From JBDTVS01 sp040007095 (GTDB lineage: Bacteria > Acidobacteriota > Vicinamibacteria > Vicinamibacterales > CAVVIG01), in NCBI GenBank assembly GCA_040007095.1, contig JBDTVS010000101.1, positions 1-22,305 of the forward strand: a stretch of DNA of 22,305 bases, in the 5' to 3' direction. Shown here one piece after another: positions 8,594-16,608 of the stretch. Position 1 is the first letter of the stretch. Each line of letters starts with the position of its first letter. A program made the position numbers and the translations under genes. The notes beneath the pieces are model-generated. The model did no database searches. It saw nothing but the letters and a program-made list of their open reading frames with translations, and had not been told where the DNA came from.

Positions 8594-8599
8594 GATAAT
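8594..8599 (+). promoter_or_regulatory. Possible -10 box for a leaderless transcript
   Basis: GATAAT (5 of 6 to TATAAT) lies 8 bp before the ATG at 8608, and no Shine-Dalgarno precedes that ATG. Transcription would start about at the ATG itself. The -35 region is poor. Confidence 0.3.
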
Positions 8600-8607
8600 G
8601 CATCTCC

Positions 8608-9093
8608 ATGCCCGAAAACTTGATTCACCGTTTAGTCCCGCATCAGGGCTGTGTGATCACCCGTATCGACGACGGCATCCAGATCGCCGGATCGGCGATG
8701 AACTGGGTGATGTCCGCAGGCGTGGCCCCATTCGTGTGCCGGCCGCCGTTCGCGTTTCGCGTCGTCGGCAAGACGGACTCAACAAATCTCCGAATGCATT
8801 TTCACCGCGGTGAACTGATCTTCAACTGGGAATGCAACGTCCGTGAACTGCGCGTGCACGATCCGGCAACCGCCGAACAGCATGGCCTCAAGGATAAAGG
8901 CTTCATTGTCGCGAACGAGTGGCATGAAATCTCATGGGAGATCCGGCTTGACAGCATGCGTGTCGTCGTCGACGGCGAGGTCCGCTTCGAAACATCAGGC
9001 GACTATTCCGGCATCGAGTCCGCCCCATCGGTCGGCCCATGCTTCGGCAGTGCCGTCTCCGTCCGTGAATTCAACATCACGCCGCTCGTCTGA
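8608..9093 (+). CDS. Small beta-rich protein of unknown function
   Basis: 161 residues with no signal peptide or membrane helix, so probably cytoplasmic. I do not recognise a named family. The sequence alternates short beta-strands with turns: 'FAFRVVGKTDSTNLRMHFHR', 'GELIFNWECNVRELRVHD', then 'WHEISWEIRLDSMRVVVDGE' and a final 'FGSAVSVREFNITPL'. The 'W-H-x-I-S/x-W-x-I ... V-V-V-D-G' pattern resembles concanavalin/LamG-like or galectin-like jelly rolls, which often bind carbohydrate; this is a fold guess only. The start ATG has no Shine-Dalgarno but sits just after a GATAAT box. The stop codon is 3 bp from the convergent gene's stop, leaving no room for a terminator between them. Confidence 0.65.
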   Translation: MPENLIHRLVPHQGCVITRIDDGIQIAGSAMNWVMSAGVAPFVCRPPFAFRVVGKTDSTNLRMHFHRGELIFNWECNVRELRVHDPATAEQHGLKDKGFIVANEWHEISWEIRLDSMRVVVDGEVRFETSGDYSGIESAPSVGPCFGSAVSVREFNITPLV

Positions 9094-9096
9094 CAG

Positions 9097-10137
9097 TTAC
9101 CTGCCGTTGGTGCCCGGAGCCGCGCCCGAGCCAGCGGACCGTTCCTCGGCGCGCGCCGCGCTGAGAATGTTGCTCATGCCGTAATTGCCCTCGTGACACG
9201 CGTACTCGAACGGGCGCTGCGAGGCGTCCTTCTTGTACAGGATCATGGAAAAGCTCCACGGCCGCGTCCACGTCGAAGGGTCCTCCAGCGTGACCGACCA
9301 CTCCACGCCGTCGGGAGCACTGGGTTTGAAGCGCTCCACGATCCGCAGCGTGCCGCCGTTCGCATTCCGGTACGCGGACTGATCCTTGAAATTGGTCGTC
9401 TCGACGACCAGCGTATCGCCGTCCCAATGCCCACGCGGGTCGCCCATGTAGTTCCTGATGCCCTTGCCGACGTGCGGTCGATTGTCCAGGGGAATCACGC
9501 GAGTCTCATGGATCATCTCGTAGATGATCGCCACCTGCTGCGGCCCCTGAACGATCTCATACGAGTTGCCGTAGATCGCCGGCATCATCGACCCCGGTAC
9601 TCCCCGTGTGATGCACCGATCGTACAGGCTCCGATCCTCGATGGCGTCGGCGGGGCCGCGACCGGCGCGCGCCGCCACGCGTGCCGCGGCCCGCTGCCGC
9701 GCCTCGGGAGTTGTCGGCGGGACCTTTCCGTCCGGTGGATCGACGACCAGCCACGCGCGACTGTTCTTGGAGTTCAGGACTTCCCAGAAGGCCAGCCGAT
9801 CGACCGGCCGCGCCTGGTCGTCCGTCGCGCGACCGAGCGTGGCAGCGCGCCGGGCGCGGTTGATCTGGTCGAGTTCCGCCGGCGTGATGTCCTCCAGCCG
9901 GCGGCCCACGAACTCATCGGGTTTCTCGAACGGGATGCCATCCTCGTCGCTGTTCGAATAAACGCCCGACAGATCGGGGTGGCCCCACGGCGTCCGCGCC
10001 GGCTTCCAGGCCTTCGCCTGTACTGCGGGCGAGGTCGTGGCGGTCTTTCCTGATTGCGCGAAAACTCGCGTCATCGGAAAGGAGACGCCGATGCTGACCA
10101 GGACGATTCCAGCCCCGGCAAGAAATCGATGATGCAT
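9097..10137 (-). CDS. Exported protein of unknown function ('HPDLSGVYSNSDEDGIPFE' family)
   Basis: 346 residues. The start is ATG 10137, 8 bp after AGGAG, giving a clear signal peptide (MHHRFLAGAGIVLVSIGVSF, cut after VFAQ). The mature protein opens 'TPWGHPDLSGVYSNSDEDGI' and later has 'YEMIHETRVIPLDNRPH', 'GDPRGHWDGDTLVVETTNF' and 'TLRIVERF'. I associate these blocks with a large, uncharacterised secreted family abundant in Acidobacteriota. The fold looks beta-rich in the C-terminal half. An Ala/Arg-rich segment (ARQRAAARVAARAGRG) sits near the middle. An in-frame extension back to 10338 exists, but it lacks the signal peptide context and I reject it. It converges with the small beta-rich gene. 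Confidence 0.8.
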   Translation of the reverse strand: MHHRFLAGAGIVLVSIGVSFPMTRVFAQSGKTATTSPAVQAKAWKPARTPWGHPDLSGVYSNSDEDGIPFEKPDEFVGRRLEDITPAELDQINRARRAATLGRATDDQARPVDRLAFWEVLNSKNSRAWLVVDPPDGKVPPTTPEARQRAAARVAARAGRGPADAIEDRSLYDRCITRGVPGSMMPAIYGNSYEIVQGPQQVAIIYEMIHETRVIPLDNRPHVGKGIRNYMGDPRGHWDGDTLVVETTNFKDQSAYRNANGGTLRIVERFKPSAPDGVEWSVTLEDPSTWTRPWSFSMILYKKDASQRPFEYACHEGNYGMSNILSAARAEERSAGSGAAPGTNGR

Positions 10138-10390
10138 GGCAAAAGTCTCCTGAAAAAGCCGTCGACGGCGAACGCCGGTTGCCGAAGGAAACGCGCGATG
10201 CCCGAAGTCGATCTCGCACGCCCCGTACGCCGGCGATTCTAACAGGGTGTCCGGCTGGTGGCCTGTATCGTTGAACAGGGAGCGGGTCTTTCCGAATTTC
10301 TTCGCCGTTGCGTGTTCGCACTTCTTGCAGGTCATCATGGGAATCGCGGCGAGTCGCCGGAACTCGTCCAGGGCCTGCGCCGAAATGACT

Positions 10391-10558
10391 CTCCAGATTC
10401 CAGTACGCCGTGTTCAGCGCCTGCCAGACGCCGCTCAAATCAGGGCGCCCGCCAATGCGTGCCGGACGATCCAATTGCCGCTGCGCCTGGGCGACGCTGA
10501 TGGCGCTCACCACGATTGCCATCGCGATCGTGAGGGCTCGAATCCGTCGACGTCGCAT
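10391..10558 (-). pseudogene. N-terminal remnant of a second exported 'GRPDLSGVW' protein
   Basis: ATG 10558 has GGAG 7 bp upstream and begins a good signal peptide (MRRRRIRALTIAMAIVVSAI, cut near AQAQ). The mature start 'RIGGRPDLSGVWQALNTAYW' belongs to a common acidobacterial secreted family. After about residue 56 the similarity to that family stops. The frame then runs as arginine-rich sequence through the promoter and start of the next gene, so the functional product is lost. From 10140 to 10390 I see no family match in any frame; a CxxCxH-containing stretch there is not a haem motif. Known members are several hundred residues long, hence the truncation call. Confidence 0.65.
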
Positions 10559-10649
10559 GAGTCCACTCCGCTGCTGCTCGCCCTTCATGGCTGCAGAACC
10601 AAGTGTGCGCGGGACCTTCGCCGTACAGGCCGTCGATGGGCCGTGCACG

Positions 10650-10678
10650 TTGCATGTTTGGGAAGCGGTCGCTATATT
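10650..10678 (+). promoter_or_regulatory. Candidate sigma-70 promoter for the amidohydrolase
   Basis: TTGCAT (10650-10655) stands exactly 17 bp from TATATT (10673-10678, 5 of 6 to consensus). Transcription would begin near 10685 and run through the inverted-repeat element into the gene at 10853. Confidence 0.45.
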
Positions 10679-10696
10679 CCACTGTCGAAACACTAA

Positions 10697-10836
10697 CAGG
10701 TTGCTGAAACGGCCAGCAACCTGAACTTGGAAGTGAGAACTCAGAACTTTGGAGTGCGAATTCCCGAGCAATCTCGCAGGCCTTCTGAGTTCTGACTTTT
10801 GAGTTTTCAGTTCGCGCTGCGTTTTTCAGCAGCCTG
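10697..10836. mobile_element. 140-bp MITE-like inverted-repeat element
   Basis: The left end reads CAGGTTGCTGAAAC. The right end, read on the other strand, is CAGGCTGCTGAAAAAC, so the ends are imperfect terminal inverted repeats. Inside are two perfect hairpins: CAGGTTGCTG / CAGCAACCTG (10697-10706 and 10714-10723, 7-bp loop) and AGAACTCAGAA / TTCTGAGTTCT (10736-10746 and 10783-10793). The interior is AT-richer than its surroundings and non-coding. No clear target-site duplication is seen. The right end stops one base before the ribosome binding site (GAGGAGGG, 10838-10845) of the amidohydrolase. A REP-like repeat is the main alternative. Confidence 0.6.
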
Positions 10837-10852
10837 CGAGGAGGGTCGGTCG

Positions 10853-12604
10853 ATGAGTGGAGCATCCACCCGCGTTCGCCGCAACAATCGGCAGGGACTT
10901 TCACGCCGGCAGTTCATCGGGGCCGCCGCCGCTGGCGCCGCCGCGGCTCTTGGCAGTGGGCCCGCAGGCCTTGTGTCGGCGCAGGCTCCCCAGGCGAACG
11001 GCGCCGGCGCTGGGGCGCTGGCTGACGCGACACTCGTGCTCGTCAACGGCCGCATTCACACGATGGACGCGCGCACCACCGTCGCGAAGACCGTCTCGAT
11101 CAGAAACGGTCGCTTCGTGACTGTAGGTGACACGGCGCCGAGCCGGGTGCCCAACTCACGCGTCATCGATCTCAAGGGCCGGACGGTCGTGCCCGGAGTG
11201 ATCGAGGGACACGTTCACATCGTGAGCCTGGCCAACCGCCCCGGCTATCACACGATTCTCGAGAACACGACGTCGATCCGAGAGATTCAAGAGGCGCTCG
11301 CGGCGCGGCGGAAAGAGGTGCCGCAAGGCCAGTGGATCACGTCGATGGGCGGGTGGCACCCGAATCAGTGGGCCGAGCACCGCCACCCGACCCGCGCAGA
11401 GCTCGATGAGGCGGTTCCGGACCGGCCCGTGCTGCTGTACGAGAGATTCACCGGGCCGTGCGTGACCAACAGCCTTGGCAAAGCGTTCTTCGATGCGGCC
11501 GACGCCGCCGCGCCGGTGCACCCGAACATCGTGCCGGTGAAGGTCGCCGAGAGCGGGGCGATTGCCGCGGCCGGGTTTGCCGGCGGCGGTCCTTCTGCCA
11601 GCGCGCTCTTCCACCTGCGCCGGCTGCAGACGTTCGAAGACAAGAAGCGAAGCACACTCGATGCGATGGCCTACTCGGCCAGCCTCGGGCTGACCGCGCA
11701 TCTGGACGAAGTGCTGTTCCCGACGCCGGGGCCGCTGCATCCCAGCCAGATCCTCTCGAACCTCGATCAGTACCGGATGTACGATTCCTGGCTCGCGCTC
11801 CATCGCGAAGGGAAGACGAGCGTCAGGCTGCAGATGAATTTCCTGCAGAACCAGAACGATCCCGCGTTGCCGGAGCTGAAGGAGCGCCTGCGGAACCAGT
11901 TCCAGTTTTTCGGCGACGACATGATGATGACGGGCGCGATCGGCGAATGGGCGGCGCCGCTCGGGAGCGGCGCGGTCTGGCGTGAGGCGCAGCGCCTGGT
12001 GGCGCAGGCCGGCTGGCGCAACGAGAACGCCGTCCAGGATCTGGCCGCGCTGACGCAGGTGGTCGAGGCCTACGAAGCCGTCAACAAGGAATTCGACATC
12101 ACGCGCCTGCGCTGGATGGTTCACCACGTGCCGGTCGTCACACCCGATCTGCTCACACGGCTGAAAGCGCTTGGCTGCGGCGTGGAGATGGGGGCGTTCC
12201 GCTGGGTCACGTCGGCGGATCCCAAAGTCATCACCGGCCCGCAGTTCCGGACGATCGTCGATCACGGGATCCAGGCCGGCATCCATGGTGACGGTGTCCA
12301 CATCGCACCGCTCAATCCGTGGCAGCACATCTACTTTGCGACGACCGGTGTGAACTCATTCGGCGATCGCGTCAACGGCGATCAGCAGATCACGCGGCAG
12401 GAGGCACTGCGTCTGTTTACGAAAGGGAACAGCTGGTTCCTGCGCATGGAAGACAAGATTGGCACGATCGAGCCGGGCAAGCTGGCGGATCTCGCCGTGC
12501 TCGATCGCGACTATTTTTCAGTCCCTGATGCGGAGATCAAGAAGATTCGGGCGGTGCTCACCGTTGTGGACGGCCGGATTGTCCACGATTCGAAGGTCGT
12601 CTAA
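10853..12604 (+). CDS. Tat-exported YtcJ-like amidohydrolase
   Basis: 583 residues. ATG 10853 follows GAGGAGGG by 7 bp. The Tat signal is S17-R18-R19-Q-F-I-G, followed by an Ala/Gly-rich hydrophobic stretch to about residue 45. The mature part opens with the amidohydrolase beta-sandwich motif 'ATLVLVNGRIHTMD', then the metal-binding 'PGVIEGHVH' (H120 and H122). Further on are 'MVHHVPVV', 'GIHGDGVHIAPLNPW' (likely catalytic Asp) and the closing 'GTIEPGKLADLAVLDRDYF'. This is amidohydrolase family 3 (YtcJ type): zinc hydrolases acting on amides or related C-N bonds. The substrate is unknown, and Tat export places it in the periplasm. In-frame codons upstream to 10799 lie in the repeat element and are not likely used. 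Confidence 0.87.
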   Translation: MSGASTRVRRNNRQGLSRRQFIGAAAAGAAAALGSGPAGLVSAQAPQANGAGAGALADATLVLVNGRIHTMDARTTVAKTVSIRNGRFVTVGDTAPSRVPNSRVIDLKGRTVVPGVIEGHVHIVSLANRPGYHTILENTTSIREIQEALAARRKEVPQGQWITSMGGWHPNQWAEHRHPTRAELDEAVPDRPVLLYERFTGPCVTNSLGKAFFDAADAAAPVHPNIVPVKVAESGAIAAAGFAGGGPSASALFHLRRLQTFEDKKRSTLDAMAYSASLGLTAHLDEVLFPTPGPLHPSQILSNLDQYRMYDSWLALHREGKTSVRLQMNFLQNQNDPALPELKERLRNQFQFFGDDMMMTGAIGEWAAPLGSGAVWREAQRLVAQAGWRNENAVQDLAALTQVVEAYEAVNKEFDITRLRWMVHHVPVVTPDLLTRLKALGCGVEMGAFRWVTSADPKVITGPQFRTIVDHGIQAGIHGDGVHIAPLNPWQHIYFATTGVNSFGDRVNGDQQITRQEALRLFTKGNSWFLRMEDKIGTIEPGKLADLAVLDRDYFSVPDAEIKKIRAVLTVVDGRIVHDSKVV

Positions 12605-12765
12605 ACCACGTCTAGGGCGACCGCAAGGCTGTTCGATCCAGCTGTCGGCAGCGACCGCCCGGAGCGTAGAATCGCTGACGCGGCGCGACTCACACGAGAG
12701 CCCAGGTCGAGAGCCGATCGACCGGCCGTCGCAACATCAACGGTAAACCGCGCACCGGTAGTTCT

Positions 12766-14163
12766 ATGAAATCCACACTGTTTGAGACCGCCGCATCCTC
12801 GAAATTGTCGCGGCTGACGTGTGCCTGTGCCGCCGTGGTCCTGGTCCATACCGTCGCGCTGCCACGGGCGCAGTCGGTCTATCCCACGGGCACGACCATC
12901 TACGACCCGGACCGCGCGTGGAACGGGTACACGGTGCTGTCGCCGCTGGGCACGCAAGCCGTGCTGGTCATCGACATGAACGGCAACGTCGTCAAGCGGT
13001 GGGAGGGCTACAACAACTCCGCCGGGGGACCGGCTCGCGTCCTGCCGGGCGGCTACGTCGTCGCCGCCAGCGGCGCGCGTCCGCCGCACCAGGAGTCGCT
13101 GGAGCTGATCGAGCGGGATTTTTCAGGCAAAGTCGTCTGGCAGTTTTCCCGTCAGCAGCAGATCACGATGCCCGACGGCAACACGGTCTGGTCCGCGCGC
13201 CAGCACCACGACTGGCAGCGCGAAGACCTTCCAGCCGGCTACTATTCACCCGCAAGCACGCCTGCCATCGAAGGGGGCAACACGCTGATTCTGGCCCACA
13301 CGGACCGGAAGCAACCGGCGGTCGCTGATGTGCCGCTCGAAGATGACCGGCTGATCGAGGTGTCGTGGAGCGGTGACATCGTGTGGGAGTGGGTGGCGAG
13401 CGACCACATCGACGAGCTTGGGTTCTCCCCGGATGCGAGAAAGGCGATCAAGGCGGCGTCCGGAGCCAACGCCGCCCGGGGCAGCTTCGACTGGCTGCAT
13501 GTCAACTCGGCGACGTATGTCGGACCGAATCGGTGGTTCGACCAGGGCGACACACGCTTCAGGCCCAACAACGTGATCATCAGCAGCCGCGAGGCCAGCC
13601 TGCTCGCGATTGTCGGCCGCGACGGGTCGATCGTCTGGCGGCTCGGCCCCGACTTCACCGAAACGAAGGAGCTCCGCGCGATTCGCCAGATCATCGGGCA
13701 GCATCATGCGCACCTCATCCCGACGGGCCTGCCTGGTGCCGGAAATCTGCTGGTGTTCGACAACGGCGGCGCCAGCGGCTACGGCTTCACGAATCCCATT
13801 GCGCCCGAGGGCAGAGGCGCCTTCGTGCGCCCCACGTCGCGCGTGCTCGAGATCAACCCGGTGACGCTCGACCTGGTCTGGTCTTATGCGAATCCGCGGT
13901 TCTTCAGCACCAACATCAGCAGCGCACAGCGGCTGACGAACGGCGACACGCTCGTCACTGCCGGGGCCGGCGGACGAATGTTCGAAGTCACGAAAGAGGG
14001 CGCGATCGTCTGGGAGTACATGTATCCGCTGTTCAGCGGCGCCAACTCCTCGAACGCTGTGTACCGCGCCTACCGCGTCCCATACGGCTGGATTCCGCAG
14101 ATCACGAAGCCCACAGAGCAGCGCGTCACACCGCCTGCTCTTGGGGAATTCAAAGTGCCTTAA
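12766..14163 (+). CDS. Exported arylsulfotransferase (ASST)-like propeller protein
   Basis: 465 residues with a signal peptide (LTCACAAVVLVHTVALPRAQ, cut after Q36). Propeller-like blades repeat 'G-x-V-V/I-W/K-x-W' motifs (NVVKRWEGY, KVVWQF, DIVWEWV, SIVWRLG, AIVWEYM). Histidine clusters lie at H147-H148 (ARQHHDW), H245 (LHVNSATYVG) and H313-H314-A-H316 (GQHHAHLIPTG). This matches arylsulfotransferase (ASST/PF05935-like) proteins, which move sulfate between phenolic compounds in the periplasm through a histidine. Which histidine is catalytic here I cannot prove. A 161-bp gap separates it from the amidohydrolase. No strong Shine-Dalgarno is visible, and a weak -10 (TAGAAT, 12667-12672) lies in the gap. 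Confidence 0.8.
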   Translation: MKSTLFETAASSKLSRLTCACAAVVLVHTVALPRAQSVYPTGTTIYDPDRAWNGYTVLSPLGTQAVLVIDMNGNVVKRWEGYNNSAGGPARVLPGGYVVAASGARPPHQESLELIERDFSGKVVWQFSRQQQITMPDGNTVWSARQHHDWQREDLPAGYYSPASTPAIEGGNTLILAHTDRKQPAVADVPLEDDRLIEVSWSGDIVWEWVASDHIDELGFSPDARKAIKAASGANAARGSFDWLHVNSATYVGPNRWFDQGDTRFRPNNVIISSREASLLAIVGRDGSIVWRLGPDFTETKELRAIRQIIGQHHAHLIPTGLPGAGNLLVFDNGGASGYGFTNPIAPEGRGAFVRPTSRVLEINPVTLDLVWSYANPRFFSTNISSAQRLTNGDTLVTAGAGGRMFEVTKEGAIVWEYMYPLFSGANSSNAVYRAYRVPYGWIPQITKPTEQRVTPPALGEFKVP

Positions 14164-14220
14164 GCACAGCGGTTCAGCCAACACTTCCGGATCCTCGAGC
14201 GTCAGGTCGTGGAAGATGGC

Positions 14221-14430
14221 ATGAATGACGAAGACGCAATCGGTCAGATCGGTCAGGAAGCTGCCGATGCGCTCAATCGGGGCGACGCCAAGGCGTATGC
14301 GGCCCTTTTCACCGCTGATGCAGATTATCTCGACAGCTTCGGGCGGCTGTCGCAGGGCCGCGATCAAATTGGGCGGACATTCACGGCGATGATGGCTGGG
14401 CCCTGCCAAGGCGCCAAGATGTCGACACTA
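14221..14430 (+). pseudogene. Truncated SgcJ/EcaC (SnoaL-like, NTF2-fold) gene
   Basis: ATG 14221 opens about 70 residues typical of the SgcJ/EcaC/DUF4440 family: 'AADALNRGDAKAYAALFTAD' and 'ADYLDSFGRLSQGRDQI', ending with 'AMMAGPCQGAKMSTL' (compare the family's 'LHAGPFKGS-L'). The family normally runs to about 130-150 residues, but here similarity stops where the convergent hydrolase gene begins. The open frame continues to 14727 only as antisense of that gene. The break probably marks a rearrangement junction. These proteins are small cytoplasmic or secreted NTF2-fold enzymes or ligand binders. Confidence 0.65.
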
Positions 14431-14435
14431 GGGTT

Positions 14436-15455
14436 TTACTTGCTGCCGCGCGGATCCGCGAACTGCTTGCGCTGCAGCGACCACTGCGGATCCTTGCAGA
14501 GCCCGCAGTCCTCGCCGACGAACCGCTTCGCGCTCTGCCCATCGCCGCGCAACTGCCAGTTGAGCCAGCTCACCGCGACCGATGCGGCGGCGCCGCCATT
14601 GGGTTCGTTGAAGGTGCCGCCGTGCCCGACCGGGAGATTCGCGATCGCTGCCGGCACGTGCGTGATGCGGTTGAAATCGTCCATTCCGTTGGCATACGCG
14701 ATGTCGGTGGGGCCGCCCTGGATGTAGATCAGCGGCGTGTGCAGCGTTTGCAGGATCTCCTTGCCGACGTTCATTCCCGGGATGGTGCTGCCGGGACCGT
14801 CATTCAGTACGCCGCTGTTGTGGATCACCAGCGTCATCACGCGCGGGTCCTTCGCGACCTGAAGCGCCTGCAGGCCGCCGCAGCTCCAGCCTGAATAGGC
14901 GACCTGCGCCGGATCGATACGACCGAAGTACGGACCGCCGGCGCGCATGTTCTCGGCGAGCGCCCAGTCAACGGCGTCGGTCAGGTCCGCCACCTGCGTG
15001 CGCGGCGGTGCGATCTGACCGGGCGGTGTCGCCGGACGCGGTTCCCGCGGCGGCGCACCGGGGCCACTGAGGATGCGGCCGCTGGCAACCACCAGATACC
15101 CGTGCGAGGCGATCTCGAGCAGATGGAAGCGGCTGCTCGCGGCATCGTCCGAGCATCCGCCGTTGCCCCACGCCACGACGCCTAACTTCGTCGTCCCCAG
15201 AGCCCCGAGGTCCTTGGGCCGGTAGACGACGTGTCGCGGCAGCGAGGCGACTTCCTCCTTCATCGCCGCGAAGCGTCCGGTACCTGGCGTATCGGGCCGT
15301 TTGTTGAGCTCGGCTTGCCGCTCGAGCGCGGCGCGGTCCACTGGCGGCGCCGCCGCCGGCTGTTGCGCGGCCAGGAGCGTGCTGACGCAGGCCGTGGCCA
15401 CGGCGAGCGCCATCGGAAGCGACAAGAGATGGGGTAGTGGTCGGCTGGTTGTCAT
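14436..15455 (-). CDS. Exported alpha/beta hydrolase
   Basis: 339 residues. ATG 15455 is preceded by AAGGAG with a 6-bp spacer. A signal peptide (MALAVATACVSTLLAA) follows. The nucleophile elbow is G-W-S191-C-G-G; 'YIQGGPTD251IAY' supplies the likely acid and 'LPVGH278GGTF' the histidine, so the Ser-Asp-His triad looks complete. A proline-rich loop (about 131-152) precedes the elbow. A C-terminal C317-G-L-C320 pair could form a disulfide. The fold fits esterases/lipases and acylhydrolases of the dienelactone-hydrolase-like group; the substrate is unknown. It begins 11 bp after the esterase gene ends, so the two form an operon of exported hydrolases. Confidence 0.82.
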   Translation of the reverse strand: MTTSRPLPHLLSLPMALAVATACVSTLLAAQQPAAAPPVDRAALERQAELNKRPDTPGTGRFAAMKEEVASLPRHVVYRPKDLGALGTTKLGVVAWGNGGCSDDAASSRFHLLEIASHGYLVVASGRILSGPGAPPREPRPATPPGQIAPPRTQVADLTDAVDWALAENMRAGGPYFGRIDPAQVAYSGWSCGGLQALQVAKDPRVMTLVIHNSGVLNDGPGSTIPGMNVGKEILQTLHTPLIYIQGGPTDIAYANGMDDFNRITHVPAAIANLPVGHGGTFNEPNGGAAASVAVSWLNWQLRGDGQSAKRFVGEDCGLCKDPQWSLQRKQFADPRGSK

Positions 15456-15466
15456 GATCGACTCCT

Positions 15467-16588
15467 TCAACGTGCGCTCAGGTGTTGTGAGAAGAAGCGG
15501 AGAACCTGGGATTCGAAACGCTCGCGAATCCGGTTGCCGTGGTCGCCATCATAAACCTCGAACGTGTGCGCAACGTCCAGCCGTTTGATTGACGCGGCGA
15601 GCTGAGTGTTGGTGCCGACGAACGGGTCCTGATTGCCGACGTCGAGTGCGATAGCCCGCATGGATTTGAGTGCGGGCACGTACTGATCGACCATCACCAG
15701 CGGCGAGTTCGCGATCCACTTGGCGGCGATGAGCGGCTGGATCTCTCCGTCCTTTGTCGGGAGATCGAAGAATGGCGCGGTCTTCGTGTTCGGCGCCCAG
15801 GCGGCCGCTTGAGCCGACAGGGCGTTGGCCATTCCGCCGCCGCGGGCCGCGCCGGCCCCACGTCCGTCCCCCCGTCCGGCACCGGCCCCGCCACCGGTGC
15901 CGCGTGCCGCCGCGTCGCCGCGCGGCCCCGGCCCCGCGCCGCGCGCGCCGGGATCGTTCATCAGGCAGCACGAGCTCATCGCGTACAGCGCCGCGAATGC
16001 CGAGGGCTGTTTCATGCCGATGCGCATCGTGCCGTATCCGCCCATCGAGTGGCCGGCGAGACCGCGACCCTCGCGCGACGCAATCGTGCGATACCGCCTG
16101 TCGATGAACGTCGTCAGATCCTGGGCGATGAACGTCTCCCAGTCTCCGATGGTCGGTGAGTTCGAAAACATGCTGCCGCCGTATTTTGAGAACGCGTCTG
16201 GTATGACGACGATCATTTCGCCGGCGCCGGCGGCAACGGCGCGATCGATCGCGTCTGGAATGGCAAGTGACTTGACGTAGGCCTCCGCGGTGGCGGTGTA
16301 GCCGTGAAGGAAGTAGAGCACCGGGTAGCGCCGCGAGGTGTCTGTCACGTAACTGGGCGGCAGATACACCACCACGGGGCGATCGGGCGAATCGCCTTCG
16401 AGATTGCCTTCGAGCGCGCGGCCGTGCACGGTGAGGCGTTCGAGCGTGCCTTTCGCCGGCACCGGCTGTTGCGCCGCTGGTGCGGCCTGCACGACGAGCG
16501 CGGCCAATAGCACTCCCGGCGCCGAGCGTCCAACGCCCAGCCACACCCGCCTGGCCGCCAGGAAGAACGACTCGCGTTTGTGAGACAT
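15467..16588 (-). CDS. Exported esterase, esterase D/antigen 85-like
   Basis: 373 residues. ATG 16588 has AAAGGA 9 bp upstream and starts a signal peptide ending near AAPAAQ (residue 40). Family features of putative esterases (PF00756) are 'RPVVVYLPPSY', 'YPVLYFLHGY', the elbow G-H-S181-M-G-G, 'LDVGNQD321PFV' and 'YDGDH350GNRI', which give a full Ser-Asp-His triad. Such enzymes cleave acyl esters, for example feruloyl or acetyl esters or siderophore esters. Between the elbow domain and the acid residue sits a low-complexity Gly/Ala/Arg insert (about 213-252) that the family lacks. A similar insert occurs in the divergent metallo-hydrolase gene. The in-frame extension to 17005 is not supported. 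Confidence 0.87.
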   Translation of the reverse strand: MSHKRESFFLAARRVWLGVGRSAPGVLLAALVVQAAPAAQQPVPAKGTLERLTVHGRALEGNLEGDSPDRPVVVYLPPSYVTDTSRRYPVLYFLHGYTATAEAYVKSLAIPDAIDRAVAAGAGEMIVVIPDAFSKYGGSMFSNSPTIGDWETFIAQDLTTFIDRRYRTIASREGRGLAGHSMGGYGTMRIGMKQPSAFAALYAMSSCCLMNDPGARGAGPGPRGDAAARGTGGGAGAGRGDGRGAGAARGGGMANALSAQAAAWAPNTKTAPFFDLPTKDGEIQPLIAAKWIANSPLVMVDQYVPALKSMRAIALDVGNQDPFVGTNTQLAASIKRLDVAHTFEVYDGDHGNRIRERFESQVLRFFSQHLSAR

Positions 16589-16608
16589 GATGAGCGGTCC
16601 TTTCGCAA

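Noticed and set aside
10138..10338. N-terminal extension of the exported protein with a CKKCEH motif
   Set aside because: CxxCxH is not a haem CxxCH site. The extension hides a good signal peptide and bypasses a strong ribosome binding site at ATG 10137.
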